Made by a program: the position numbers and the translations under genes. Positions 57,723-64,000 of a stretch of 64,000 bases of DNA are shown one piece after another. Origin of the DNA: an uncultured Oscillospiraceae bacterium (GTDB taxonomy: Bacteria; Bacillota; Clostridia; Oscillospirales; Acutalibacteraceae); contig CASDTR010000001.1 in the NCBI GenBank assembly GCA_949283785.1, positions 1-64,000 on the forward strand. Direction: 5' to 3'. Each line of letters opens with the position of its first letter. The first letter of the stretch is position 1. Below the pieces are notes generated by a model. That model worked only from the letters and a program-made list of their open reading frames with translations, did not search any database and had not been told where the DNA came from.

Positions 57723-58649
57723 TTAATACTCGATACCGAGCTCGTCGCAGTTGGCCAGATGAGTGTTGAAATCCGCGGCGTAAAGGGCCTTTCCGTCCAC
57801 GACGGCAAAGTAGAGATAATCGGTGTCATCGGGATAGAGCGCCGCCTTGATCGAGGCCATTCCGGGGTTGCATATGGGGCCCGCGGGAAGCGCCGCACAG
57901 CGGTATGTATTGTAATAATATTTATATGTATCGTTATCGGGATATACCTCATAAATTACATATTCAACATAATTTATCGTAACGTCGCACTGGAGCTGCA
58001 TGCCCGTCTTGAGACGGTTATACAGAATCGAGGAAATCTTCGTCCTCTGGTCCTCGCTCTGAGCTTCCTTTTCAATAATGGAGGCAATGGTGAGTATCTC
58101 GTGCATTGAGTATCCCAGAGCCGAAGCCCGCGAACGCATCTGAGAGGTTATGGCAGATTCCATTGCGCTTAAAAGCTTGTCCAGAACCAGATTGGGGTCC
58201 TCGTTCTTGTAAAACTCATATGTATCGGGCTTTAAATATCCCTCAAGAGGGAAACATACATTGGGCTCCTTCATGGCAGCGGCCACAAGGGGATATTTTG
58301 AAAAATCCGTGTTCTGAGCCGCCTGAATAAATGCGTCTGAGGAGCATACGCCCTTTTCCTCCAGCAGCCACGACATCTTTACCATGGTCATACCTTCGGT
58401 GAGAGTAACCGTAACGGTGTTTACGGCAGGCTGTGTATCGGCGCTGTCAGGGCCGTTCTCGTTATCTCCTGCGCTGTTTGCATATTCGTCAGGGTTTTCT
58501 TCTTCATTGTCAAAAGGTATGTATTCGTTTTCGCTGCTGCTCGAGCTGAGAGTATCTCCCGTTGTGTCACTGTCGGGATCGCCCGTACAGGCCGCCATGG
58601 TAAGGCAGATTGCAGCGGCAGTGAAAAACGCCGTTATCTTTTTAAACAT
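57723..58649 (-). CDS. mltG: Endolytic murein transglycosylase MltG, lipoprotein form
   Basis: 308 residues. Signal with lipobox LTMAAC (Cys about 20), an acidic Ser/Asp linker (about 25-70), then a LysM-like part (VTVTLTEGMTMVKMSWLLEEKGV) and the YceG domain. The catalytic Glu is in IASIIEKEAQSEDQRTKISSILYNRL, and the ALPAGPICNPGMASIKAALYPDDTDYLYFAV block follows. Usual MltG is membrane-anchored; the lipid anchor here replaces the TM helix. Cleaves nascent glycan strands and sets their length. ATG 58649 behind AAAGGAGA. Confidence 0.92.
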   Translation of the reverse strand: MFKKITAFFTAAAICLTMAACTGDPDSDTTGDTLSSSSSENEYIPFDNEEENPDEYANSAGDNENGPDSADTQPAVNTVTVTLTEGMTMVKMSWLLEEKGVCSSDAFIQAAQNTDFSKYPLVAAAMKEPNVCFPLEGYLKPDTYEFYKNEDPNLVLDKLLSAMESAITSQMRSRASALGYSMHEILTIASIIEKEAQSEDQRTKISSILYNRLKTGMQLQCDVTINYVEYVIYEVYPDNDTYKYYYNTYRCAALPAGPICNPGMASIKAALYPDDTDYLYFAVVDGKALYAADFNTHLANCDELGIEY

Positions 58650-58750
58650 AGTTTCTCCTTTCACACAGGGACATGTTTTGACATTTTTCGCCGTTATGTG
58701 ACGAGGTGTTTTTTATTATACTAAATGTATGGATATTAGTCAAATCGGCT

Positions 58751-59776
58751 TCACGGGCGGGGCAGTATTTCGGAGCACAGGTTCTTGTCCGTTATCTCCT
58801 CGATATTTTCATACCCGCAGTTAAAGGCAAAAATGAGCTTTGCAAAAGCCGCCTCTTCGGATATGTTTTCGAGGGGTATGAGCCCACTCTCCAAAAGCTT
58901 TACCGCTGTCTCGTAAAAATTGCCCGTCCTGTATTTAAAGGAGCAGCCGTAGACGGGAATCCCCTGTTTCCTGCACCTTTCAATAAACAGGCAGGCTGAC
59001 TCGCTCTCTCCCACTGTGCAGGCCGTAGCCGAATGGTAAAGGCACAGCAGCACGGCGCAGGGCAGATTGTCCTTTTTAAAGCTTATGATGGAGTAGTCAA
59101 AGGTGGGGTATACGGGCAGCATCAGAACGCTTTTTTCTATGCGGAAATCGGTGACCGAAAAGTCAAAGCCGTCCCGCGGCAATTCCCGCATATTCGGGTT
59201 TTTGATAAATACGCCGTTCTCAACCCTTCCGAAGGGCTCAGAGCCGAAGGAGGAAAAGTCGTCGCTGTAACAGTCAGCCCTGCGCACTCTCGAAGCGAGA
59301 TGTATCAGGTTTTCGCCCTTCGAGTTCCGCCATGGCACATATACATGTCCCTTTTCAGCCTCCCCGCCTGAAAAAAGCGCCACCGCCGAGGCAAAATTAT
59401 AAACCCCGTTGCTCTTTTTATCCTCAAGGGGATAATTTGCCGAGACCATTGCCGCGGGGCAGGGCAGTCCCCTGAGCACGAATGCCGCCAAAGGAGCCGA
59501 AAAGGCCAGAGAATCGGTGCCGTGGGTGATGATGAGGCCGTCGTACCCCTCAAGGCTTTCTGAAAGGACGGCGCTGAGCATATGGGAAAGGGACTCCCTT
59601 CCCAGGTTTTCGCTGAGAGTATTCATTATCCGCTTTACGGTAAAGACGTGATGCCTGCCGAAGCGCTGACAGTAGAGCTGAGTAAGTAAAGAAGAGGTAC
59701 CTTCGTCGGCGCTCATGACTCCCCCCGAAACGCTGCTGCCTATGGTTCCCCCCGTCAGCAAAACAAGAATTTTCAC
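58751..59776 (-). CDS. L-asparaginase-family amidohydrolase
   Basis: 341 residues. First catalytic Thr in LLTGGTIGSSVSGG and second set HGTDSLAFSAPLAAF; NGVYNFASAVALF also matches. Type I (cytosolic), no signal peptide. The C-terminal domain is diverged, so glutamine or other substrates are possible. The ATG at 59782 abuts GGAGGA. The GTG at 59776, six bases away, is preferred. Confidence 0.88.
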   Translation of the reverse strand: MKILVLLTGGTIGSSVSGGVMSADEGTSSLLTQLYCQRFGRHHVFTVKRIMNTLSENLGRESLSHMLSAVLSESLEGYDGLIITHGTDSLAFSAPLAAFVLRGLPCPAAMVSANYPLEDKKSNGVYNFASAVALFSGGEAEKGHVYVPWRNSKGENLIHLASRVRRADCYSDDFSSFGSEPFGRVENGVFIKNPNMRELPRDGFDFSVTDFRIEKSVLMLPVYPTFDYSIISFKKDNLPCAVLLCLYHSATACTVGESESACLFIERCRKQGIPVYGCSFKYRTGNFYETAVKLLESGLIPLENISEEAAFAKLIFAFNCGYENIEEITDKNLCSEILPRP

Positions 59777-59782
59777 ACCCAT

Positions 59783-60015
59783 TCCTCCTTTTGCGGTAAT
59801 ATATCGGCTATGTTAAATGTTATGTAAAGGGAAATTCCTTTTCCCTTGCGGTTCAAAGCTCGGTACGCTCAATCAGCGTAGTATTTTATGTACATCCCCT
59901 CATTCAGGCTGAGGGGCGTCGGACTTCGGCGCGCAAAAAGGCCAAAGACAAAATGTGCGTTTTTTGAAACAATGCGCAAAGTTTCCTGCTTTCCCGTTTT
60001 CAGAGAATCTGTCCT
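59783..60015. other. Intergenic region with a small hairpin
   Basis: CCCCTCATTCAGGCTGAGGGG at 59896-59916 can form a hairpin. AGGGAAATTCCTTTTCCCT lies at 59828-59846. Neither has a T-run. No gene seen. Confidence 0.4.
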
Positions 60016-61098
60016 TTATTTTTCAATAACTTCCGAAATATATTTGAGCCATTCGTCGGTTATCTTTTCGAGGGAAAGCCTTTCCCGCATTTTCAGGGCG
60101 TTTTCCGAAAGCCTTTGGGAAAGGAAATCGTCATCCGCAAGGTCGCACATGGCAAAGGCCATGCCCTCAGGGTCGTCAACCTTTACCAGTATCCCGTTTC
60201 CCACGTTGGTTATGAGCTCGGAGGGGCCCATGGGACAATTTGCCGCAATAACCGGCATACCGCAGGCCATGGCTTCAATGAGCACGTTGGGCATTCCCTC
60301 AAACCGTGAGGAAAGCACGAACATCCTGCCTCCGGAAATCTTTTGGCAGGCGTTTTTATCGGCTCCCGGAAGATTTACCTTTTCCGAAATTTCGAGGCTT
60401 TCCGCAAGGTCACATAAGTTTTTGTGCTCCCTGCCCTCCCCGAAAATAGTAAGGGTATATTCCCCGTGGCTTTCAGAAAATAAGGCAAAGGCCTTTATGA
60501 GAACGTCAAAGCCCTTTTCGGGAGTGAGCCTTCCCATGGCGTAAACCTTTTTCTCCCGCAGATGAAAGGGAACTGTCTCGGCGGGGATATTTCCGAAAAT
60601 CCCGTTGGGTATCACAGCGCTCTTTTTCGCTGCCCTTTTGGGATAGTATTCCCTTGCGGCCCTCGTCTGAAAGACATATCCGTCAGCCATGGCGGCGGAA
60701 ATCTTCTTTACGGTCGAAAAGGGAAAATCGGCATAGTGGCGGTAGGGATTGCTCCTTTCGCTGCCGATGACCTTCGTACCCGTAAAGGCGCAGGCAAGCA
60801 CGCCGTAAGCCGCTAAAAGACTGCTCATGGTTATTATAACATCAAGTCCCATGCTTTTCAGCACTCTTCTGAGATTGTAAGCTTTTTTTAAACCTTTTTT
60901 AATTTTTCCGTTATCCTCTTCCTTAAAGTTCAGAGGATAAATCGTAATGTCCCCGTCGGCGTCATAAAAATTTTCCCCGTCGTGAAGGGTTATTATGACC
61001 ACGTCATGACCCATTCGTGCCATTGAGTTGCTCAGAGACACCGTGGCCCGCTCCGCTCCGCCCACGGCCAGGGACGATATCAAGAAACCTATTCTCAT
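60016..61098 (-). CDS. Glycosyltransferase family 4
   Basis: 360 residues, GT-B fold. RIGFLISSLAVGGAERATVSLSNSMARMGHDVVIIT donor/acceptor loop at the N-terminus, KKVYAMGRLTPEKGFDVLIKAFALFSE, LTIFGEGREHKNL and SSRFEGMPNVLIEAMACGMPVIAANCP (EX7E). Retaining transferase probably building the surface glycan made from the sugars of the two upstream genes. Start at ATG 61098, six bases after AAAGGTGA; ATG 61104 and GTG 61107 overlap that site. Confidence 0.92.
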   Translation of the reverse strand: MRIGFLISSLAVGGAERATVSLSNSMARMGHDVVIITLHDGENFYDADGDITIYPLNFKEEDNGKIKKGLKKAYNLRRVLKSMGLDVIITMSSLLAAYGVLACAFTGTKVIGSERSNPYRHYADFPFSTVKKISAAMADGYVFQTRAAREYYPKRAAKKSAVIPNGIFGNIPAETVPFHLREKKVYAMGRLTPEKGFDVLIKAFALFSESHGEYTLTIFGEGREHKNLCDLAESLEISEKVNLPGADKNACQKISGGRMFVLSSRFEGMPNVLIEAMACGMPVIAANCPMGPSELITNVGNGILVKVDDPEGMAFAMCDLADDDFLSQRLSENALKMRERLSLEKITDEWLKYISEVIEK

Positions 61099-61109
61099 GC
61101 GCATCACCT

Positions 61110-62087
61110 TTAAATCAGATTTTCCCTGTACCAGTCTATGGCTAAAAGTATGCCCTTTTTGAAATCGTAATCGGGGGAATAACCCAGCTTTTCACGGGCC
61201 TTCCCTATATCGGCGTGGGAATGCTTTATATCGCCCTTTCTGTCGGGAGCGAAAACGGGCTCTATTTCCTTGCAGAGGATTTCACAGAGAAAATTATATA
61301 TATCAATAAGATATTCCCGCTCTCCGCAGGCGATGTTATAGACCTCCCCCGCACACTCCGACGGAGCGACACAGACTCTGAAATTGGCCTCGATAACGTT
61401 TTCGATATAGGTAAAATCCCTCGACTGCCTTCCGTCGCCGTTTATTGTCGGGGCCTTATCAGACAAAAGCAGCTTTATGAATCTGGGCAGCACGGCGGCG
61501 TAGGCTCCCTCGGGGTCCTGCCTTCTGCCGAAGATGTTGAAGTACCGCAGGCCGTAGGTGTCGAGGCCGTAAAGCTCCTTATAGAGCCTTCCGTATTCCT
61601 CACAGGCTCTTTTTGTGACAGCGTAGGGGGAAAGAACTTTCCCTTCACAGCCCTCTTTTTTGGGCAGCACCTGCGAATCTCCGTACACCGAGGAGCTGGA
61701 AGCGTAGACGAATTTTTTCGCACCCTGCCTTTTGGCGGCCTCCATCATATTGAGAGTCCCTTTAATATTTATCTCCTCATAGATAAGGGGCATCTCAATG
61801 CTTGCGGGGACGCTGCCCCAGGCCGCCTGATGAAGGACGAAGGCGGAATTTTCGCAGGCCTTCATGCAGGTATCGAAATCTCTTATGTCCCCCTCCAGAA
61901 GCTCAAAGTCGGGATTTGATATAAACTCCGCCGTGTTCTCCCTTCTGCCCCTTGAAAAGTCATCAAGGCAGCATACTTTACATCCTTTTTTCAAAATCGC
62001 CTCGCAGAGATTTGAGCCTATAAACCCCGCTCCCCCCGTAACGGTAAATTTCGTGCCCCGAGGAAATGTTATCTGTTCGTATCCCAT
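61110..62087 (-). CDS. UDP-N-acetylhexosamine 4-epimerase (WbpP/TviC-like)
   Basis: 325 residues, extended SDR. VTGGAGFIGSNLCEAILKKG, LHQAAWGSVPASIEMPLIYEEINIKGTLNMMEAAKRQGAKKFVYASSSSVYGDSQVLPKKE, SPYAVTKRACEEY (Tyr-x3-Lys), GLRYFNIFGRRQDPEGAYAAVLPRF. The SVPASIEMP loop is typical of UDP-GlcNAc/GalNAc epimerases. Twelve bases after the dehydrogenase; the pair resembles the WbpO-WbpP (TviB-TviC) module for UDP-GalNAcA. Confidence 0.9.
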   Translation of the reverse strand: MGYEQITFPRGTKFTVTGGAGFIGSNLCEAILKKGCKVCCLDDFSRGRRENTAEFISNPDFELLEGDIRDFDTCMKACENSAFVLHQAAWGSVPASIEMPLIYEEINIKGTLNMMEAAKRQGAKKFVYASSSSVYGDSQVLPKKEGCEGKVLSPYAVTKRACEEYGRLYKELYGLDTYGLRYFNIFGRRQDPEGAYAAVLPRFIKLLLSDKAPTINGDGRQSRDFTYIENVIEANFRVCVAPSECAGEVYNIACGEREYLIDIYNFLCEILCKEIEPVFAPDRKGDIKHSHADIGKAREKLGYSPDYDFKKGILLAIDWYRENLI

Positions 62088-62099
62088 GGTTATCTCTCC

Positions 62100-63407
62100 T
62101 TAAAAACGCCAGTATGACCAGCCGTTTTTCTCAAAATATTCCTTTTCGTAAATGCCTTTTATATCGGCCATGATCCCTTTTTCTCCCAGAAGCCCTTTAA
62201 AATCCCTGTCGGAAAAGCTTTTGAATTCATCGTGGGCCACGGCTACTATGACCGTATCAAGGTCTTTCAGATTTTCCCGCGTGTCAAGGTCTATGCCGTA
62301 TTCCTCAGCGGCCTCCTCCCTGTCCGCCACAGGGTCCCACACAACGGGCTCTATGCCGTATTCCTCAAGCTCCCGCACTATGTCGATGACTCTGGTGTTT
62401 CTCGTATCGGGACAGTTTTCCTTAAAGGTAAAGCCCAGTATGCCCACCTTCGCGCTTTTTACGTTTACGCTGTGGGCGATAAGCTTTTTGACAGTCCTTT
62501 CGGCCACATATTTGCCCATGGAATCGTTTATGCGCCTGCCCGCAAGGATGACCTGGGAGTCGTAGCCCAGACGGTTTGCCTTGTAGGTCAGGTAGTAAGG
62601 GTCAACGCCTATACAGTGGCCGCCTACGAGTCCCGGCTGAAATTTGAGAAAATTCCACTTTGTTCCCGCCGCCTCAATGACGTGCTTTGTGTCGATGTCC
62701 ATTTTTTCAAATATCATGGCAAGCTCGTTCATAAAGGCGATATTGATATCCCGCTGGGCGTTTTCTATTACCTTCGCCGCCTCGGCCACCTTTATGCTCT
62801 CGGCCCGATAGACCCCCGCCCTGCACACCAGCGAATACACTCTCGCCACTTCCTCAAGGGTCTCATCATCCATGCCCGATACGATTTTCACTATATTTTC
62901 AAGACGGTGTACCTTATCCCCCGGATTTATCCTTTCCGGAGAGTAGCCGACCTTGAAATCCTCCCCGCACCTGAGCCCCGATTCCTTTTCGAGAACAGGA
63001 ACACATATCTCCTCAGTGACCCCCGGATAAACCGTCGATTCATAAACTATTATACTCCCCTTCGTAAGGTTTTTGCCCAGTATCTTGCTGGCTCCGATAA
63101 CGGGTTTCAGGTCGGGCGTTTTGTCCTCGTTTATGGGCGTGGGCACCGCAACGATATGAAAGCTCGCCTCCCTGAGCCTTTCGGAGGCCGAGGTGAATTC
63201 CACGGAGCAGTTTTTGATTTCCTCGTCCCCCGCCTCTCCCGTAGGGTCCCTTCCGTTTTTATAGGCTTCTATTTTCTTTTCGTTTAAATCATATCCTATG
63301 ACCTTGGCTTTTTTGGAAAAGGCCACGGCTATGGGCATTCCCACATAGCCGAGACCTATAAGTGAAATTTTTTTCTCGCCTTTTATGATTTCCTCATAAA
63401 GTGACAT
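62100..63407 (-). CDS. Nucleotide-sugar dehydrogenase (WbpO/TviB-like)
   Basis: 435 residues. NAD loop ISLIGLGYVGMPIAVAFSKK, VPTPINEDKTPDLKPVIGAS, ESTVYPGVTEE, VGYSPERINPGDKVH, KVIENAQRDINIAFMNELAMIFEKMDID and catalytic Cys in GGHCIGVDPYYLTYKA. The pattern fits UDP-N-acetylgalactosamine or UDP-ManNAc 6-dehydrogenases. Together with the 4-epimerase it probably makes a uronic acid donor for a surface polysaccharide. Start at ATG 63407 after GGAGG. Confidence 0.92.
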   Translation of the reverse strand: MSLYEEIIKGEKKISLIGLGYVGMPIAVAFSKKAKVIGYDLNEKKIEAYKNGRDPTGEAGDEEIKNCSVEFTSASERLREASFHIVAVPTPINEDKTPDLKPVIGASKILGKNLTKGSIIVYESTVYPGVTEEICVPVLEKESGLRCGEDFKVGYSPERINPGDKVHRLENIVKIVSGMDDETLEEVARVYSLVCRAGVYRAESIKVAEAAKVIENAQRDINIAFMNELAMIFEKMDIDTKHVIEAAGTKWNFLKFQPGLVGGHCIGVDPYYLTYKANRLGYDSQVILAGRRINDSMGKYVAERTVKKLIAHSVNVKSAKVGILGFTFKENCPDTRNTRVIDIVRELEEYGIEPVVWDPVADREEAAEEYGIDLDTRENLKDLDTVIVAVAHDEFKSFSDRDFKGLLGEKGIMADIKGIYEKEYFEKNGWSYWRF

Positions 63408-63518
63408 TTTGCCGCCTCCGTACAATAATTTATAATTATTATTGCCGGACAACTATGATTTTTTTCAAACTTTTCGGTATTTTTAATAAATACCGTCGGG
63501 CTCAAAAAAGCTTTATTA

Positions 63519-63547
63519 TTGCATTTATTTGAAAAAATTGGTACAAT
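63519..63547 (+). promoter_or_regulatory. SigA-type promoter of the iron ADH gene
   Basis: TTGCAT (63519-63524), 17 bases, TACAAT (63542-63547). Confidence 0.7.
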
Positions 63548-63580
63548 ATTATGGAATCAATCGGTAAAGGAGTGTTAACA

Positions 63581-64000
63581 ATGATTTCACCGTTCAAAAG
63601 GTTTTGTTACCGTACCTATCAGATCGGTATGAAGCTGGCAGTAAACATTTTCGACTGGAGTGAGCCTGAGCTTCTCTCGGGAGTCGGAAGCGTTAAAAAG
63701 CTGCCTGAATTCGTCAAGGATAAGGGCATCACAAACGTTTTGGTTGTGACGGATAAGGGCCTTATGGGACTTCATCTTCTGGACCCTCTCTTTGAAAACC
63801 TTGACAAGGTCGGCGTAAAGTACACCGTTTTCGACGGAGTTCAGCCCAACCCTTCGATCCAGAACATCGAGGACGCAAGGGAGCTTTATCTTAAAAACAA
63901 CTGTCAGGGACTTATCGCTTTCGGCGGCGGCTCTCCTATGGACTGCGCCAAGGCCTGCGCCGCAAGAATAGCAAGACCCAACCTTCCCGTACCCAAGATG
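63581..64000 (+). CDS. Iron-containing alcohol dehydrogenase (5' part, runs off window)
   Basis: 140 residues visible. LPEFVKDKGITNVLVVTDKGLMGLHLLDPLFENLDKVGVKYTVFDGVQPNPSIQNIEDARELYLKNNCQGLIAFGGGSPMDCAKACAARIARP has the GGGSxxDxAK NAD motif of group III ADHs. The N-terminal extension (MISPFKRFCYRTYQIGMKLAVNIFDW) marks the clade often annotated as iron-containing or butanol-type dehydrogenases in Clostridia. Iron ligands lie beyond the window. ATG behind AAAGGAGTG. Confidence 0.92.
   Translation, partial: MISPFKRFCYRTYQIGMKLAVNIFDWSEPELLSGVGSVKKLPEFVKDKGITNVLVVTDKGLMGLHLLDPLFENLDKVGVKYTVFDGVQPNPSIQNIEDARELYLKNNCQGLIAFGGGSPMDCAKACAARIARPNLPVPKM

Noticed and set aside
62232..63287. 351-codon plus-strand frame
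   Set aside because: Antisense to the nucleotide-sugar dehydrogenase, whose motifs are complete; composition explains the open frame.

Overview
The window reads as chromosome of a Gram-positive, endospore-forming member of the Clostridia, most likely an uncultured gut Oscillospirales/Ruminococcaceae-type organism. The support is a ctsR-mcsA-mcsB-clpC operon, SpoIID, an alpha/beta SASP, a SigH-family factor, WalJ and RlmH, a DarA/PstA receptor, GlpP, a leucine T-box, TTG/GTG starts and strong AGGAGG ribosome binding sites. Base composition is balanced except for one AT-rich island. Several genes (ricT, holB, darA, walJ, rlmH, rsmI/trmN6, spoIID, murA, ctsR-clpC) are origin-proximal in Bacillus, so this stretch may lie near oriC.

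Layout. 0-5.3 kb: end of a GH25 lysozyme, then the CtsR-controlled heat-shock operon (minus strand). 5.6-13.3 kb: a Cys/Gly-rich microprotein, an amidase, an EFR1-type iron-sulfur protein, a 490-base gap with three DnaA-box-like sites, ricT-holB-darA, a QueG-like protein, a membrane protein and citrate synthase. 13.4-16.1 kb (plus): SpoIID and an SLH-anchored GDSL hydrolase. 16.4-20.2 kb (minus): a five-gene ABC uptake operon framed by a Crp-type and a TetR-type regulator. 20.4-24.9 kb: Zn/Cd P-type ATPase with its ArsR repressor, YjdF with a probable riboswitch, and a secreted alpha/beta hydrolase. 25.2-30.6 kb: LexA-boxed DNA polymerase IV, SigH-like factor, a tRNA-like element before a zinc-ribbon protein, DUF6512, two XRE regulators and a histidine-phosphatase-like protein with a changed catalytic residue. 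30.9-40.5 kb (minus): GH28 and GH89 glycosidases, SDR, rsmI/trmN6, SASP, UDP-GlcNAc 2-epimerase and GlpP. 40.8-48.1 kb: murA-walJ-rlmH, an extended SDR, glpK behind a GlpP-type leader terminator, and malic enzyme. 48.2-50.8 kb: AT-rich accessory island. 50.9-64 kb: small enzymes, a nitrilase-NUDIX fusion, T-box-controlled leuA-leuB, an FTR-like protein with MltG, asparaginase, a nucleotide-sugar/glycosyltransferase cluster and the start of an iron alcohol dehydrogenase.

Two features deserve most attention. First, eight copies of an interspersed repeat of about 200-320 bases lie in intergenic gaps. The copies have imperfect terminal inverted repeats and inner hairpins that covary between copies. 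At four sites the locus's own terminator hairpin is present as an identical copy on each side of the repeat, and at a fifth it appears as a decayed copy, as if the element inserts into terminators and duplicates them. One truncated copy supplies the C-terminal tail of a regulator. Second, the island at 48.2-50.8 kb pairs a divergent XRE regulator with a TM2 protein, a stand-alone JAMM peptidase with intact catalytic motif, a translationally coupled Cys-rich 60-residue protein and a coiled-coil membrane protein. It looks like a compact uncharacterised horizontally acquired system.
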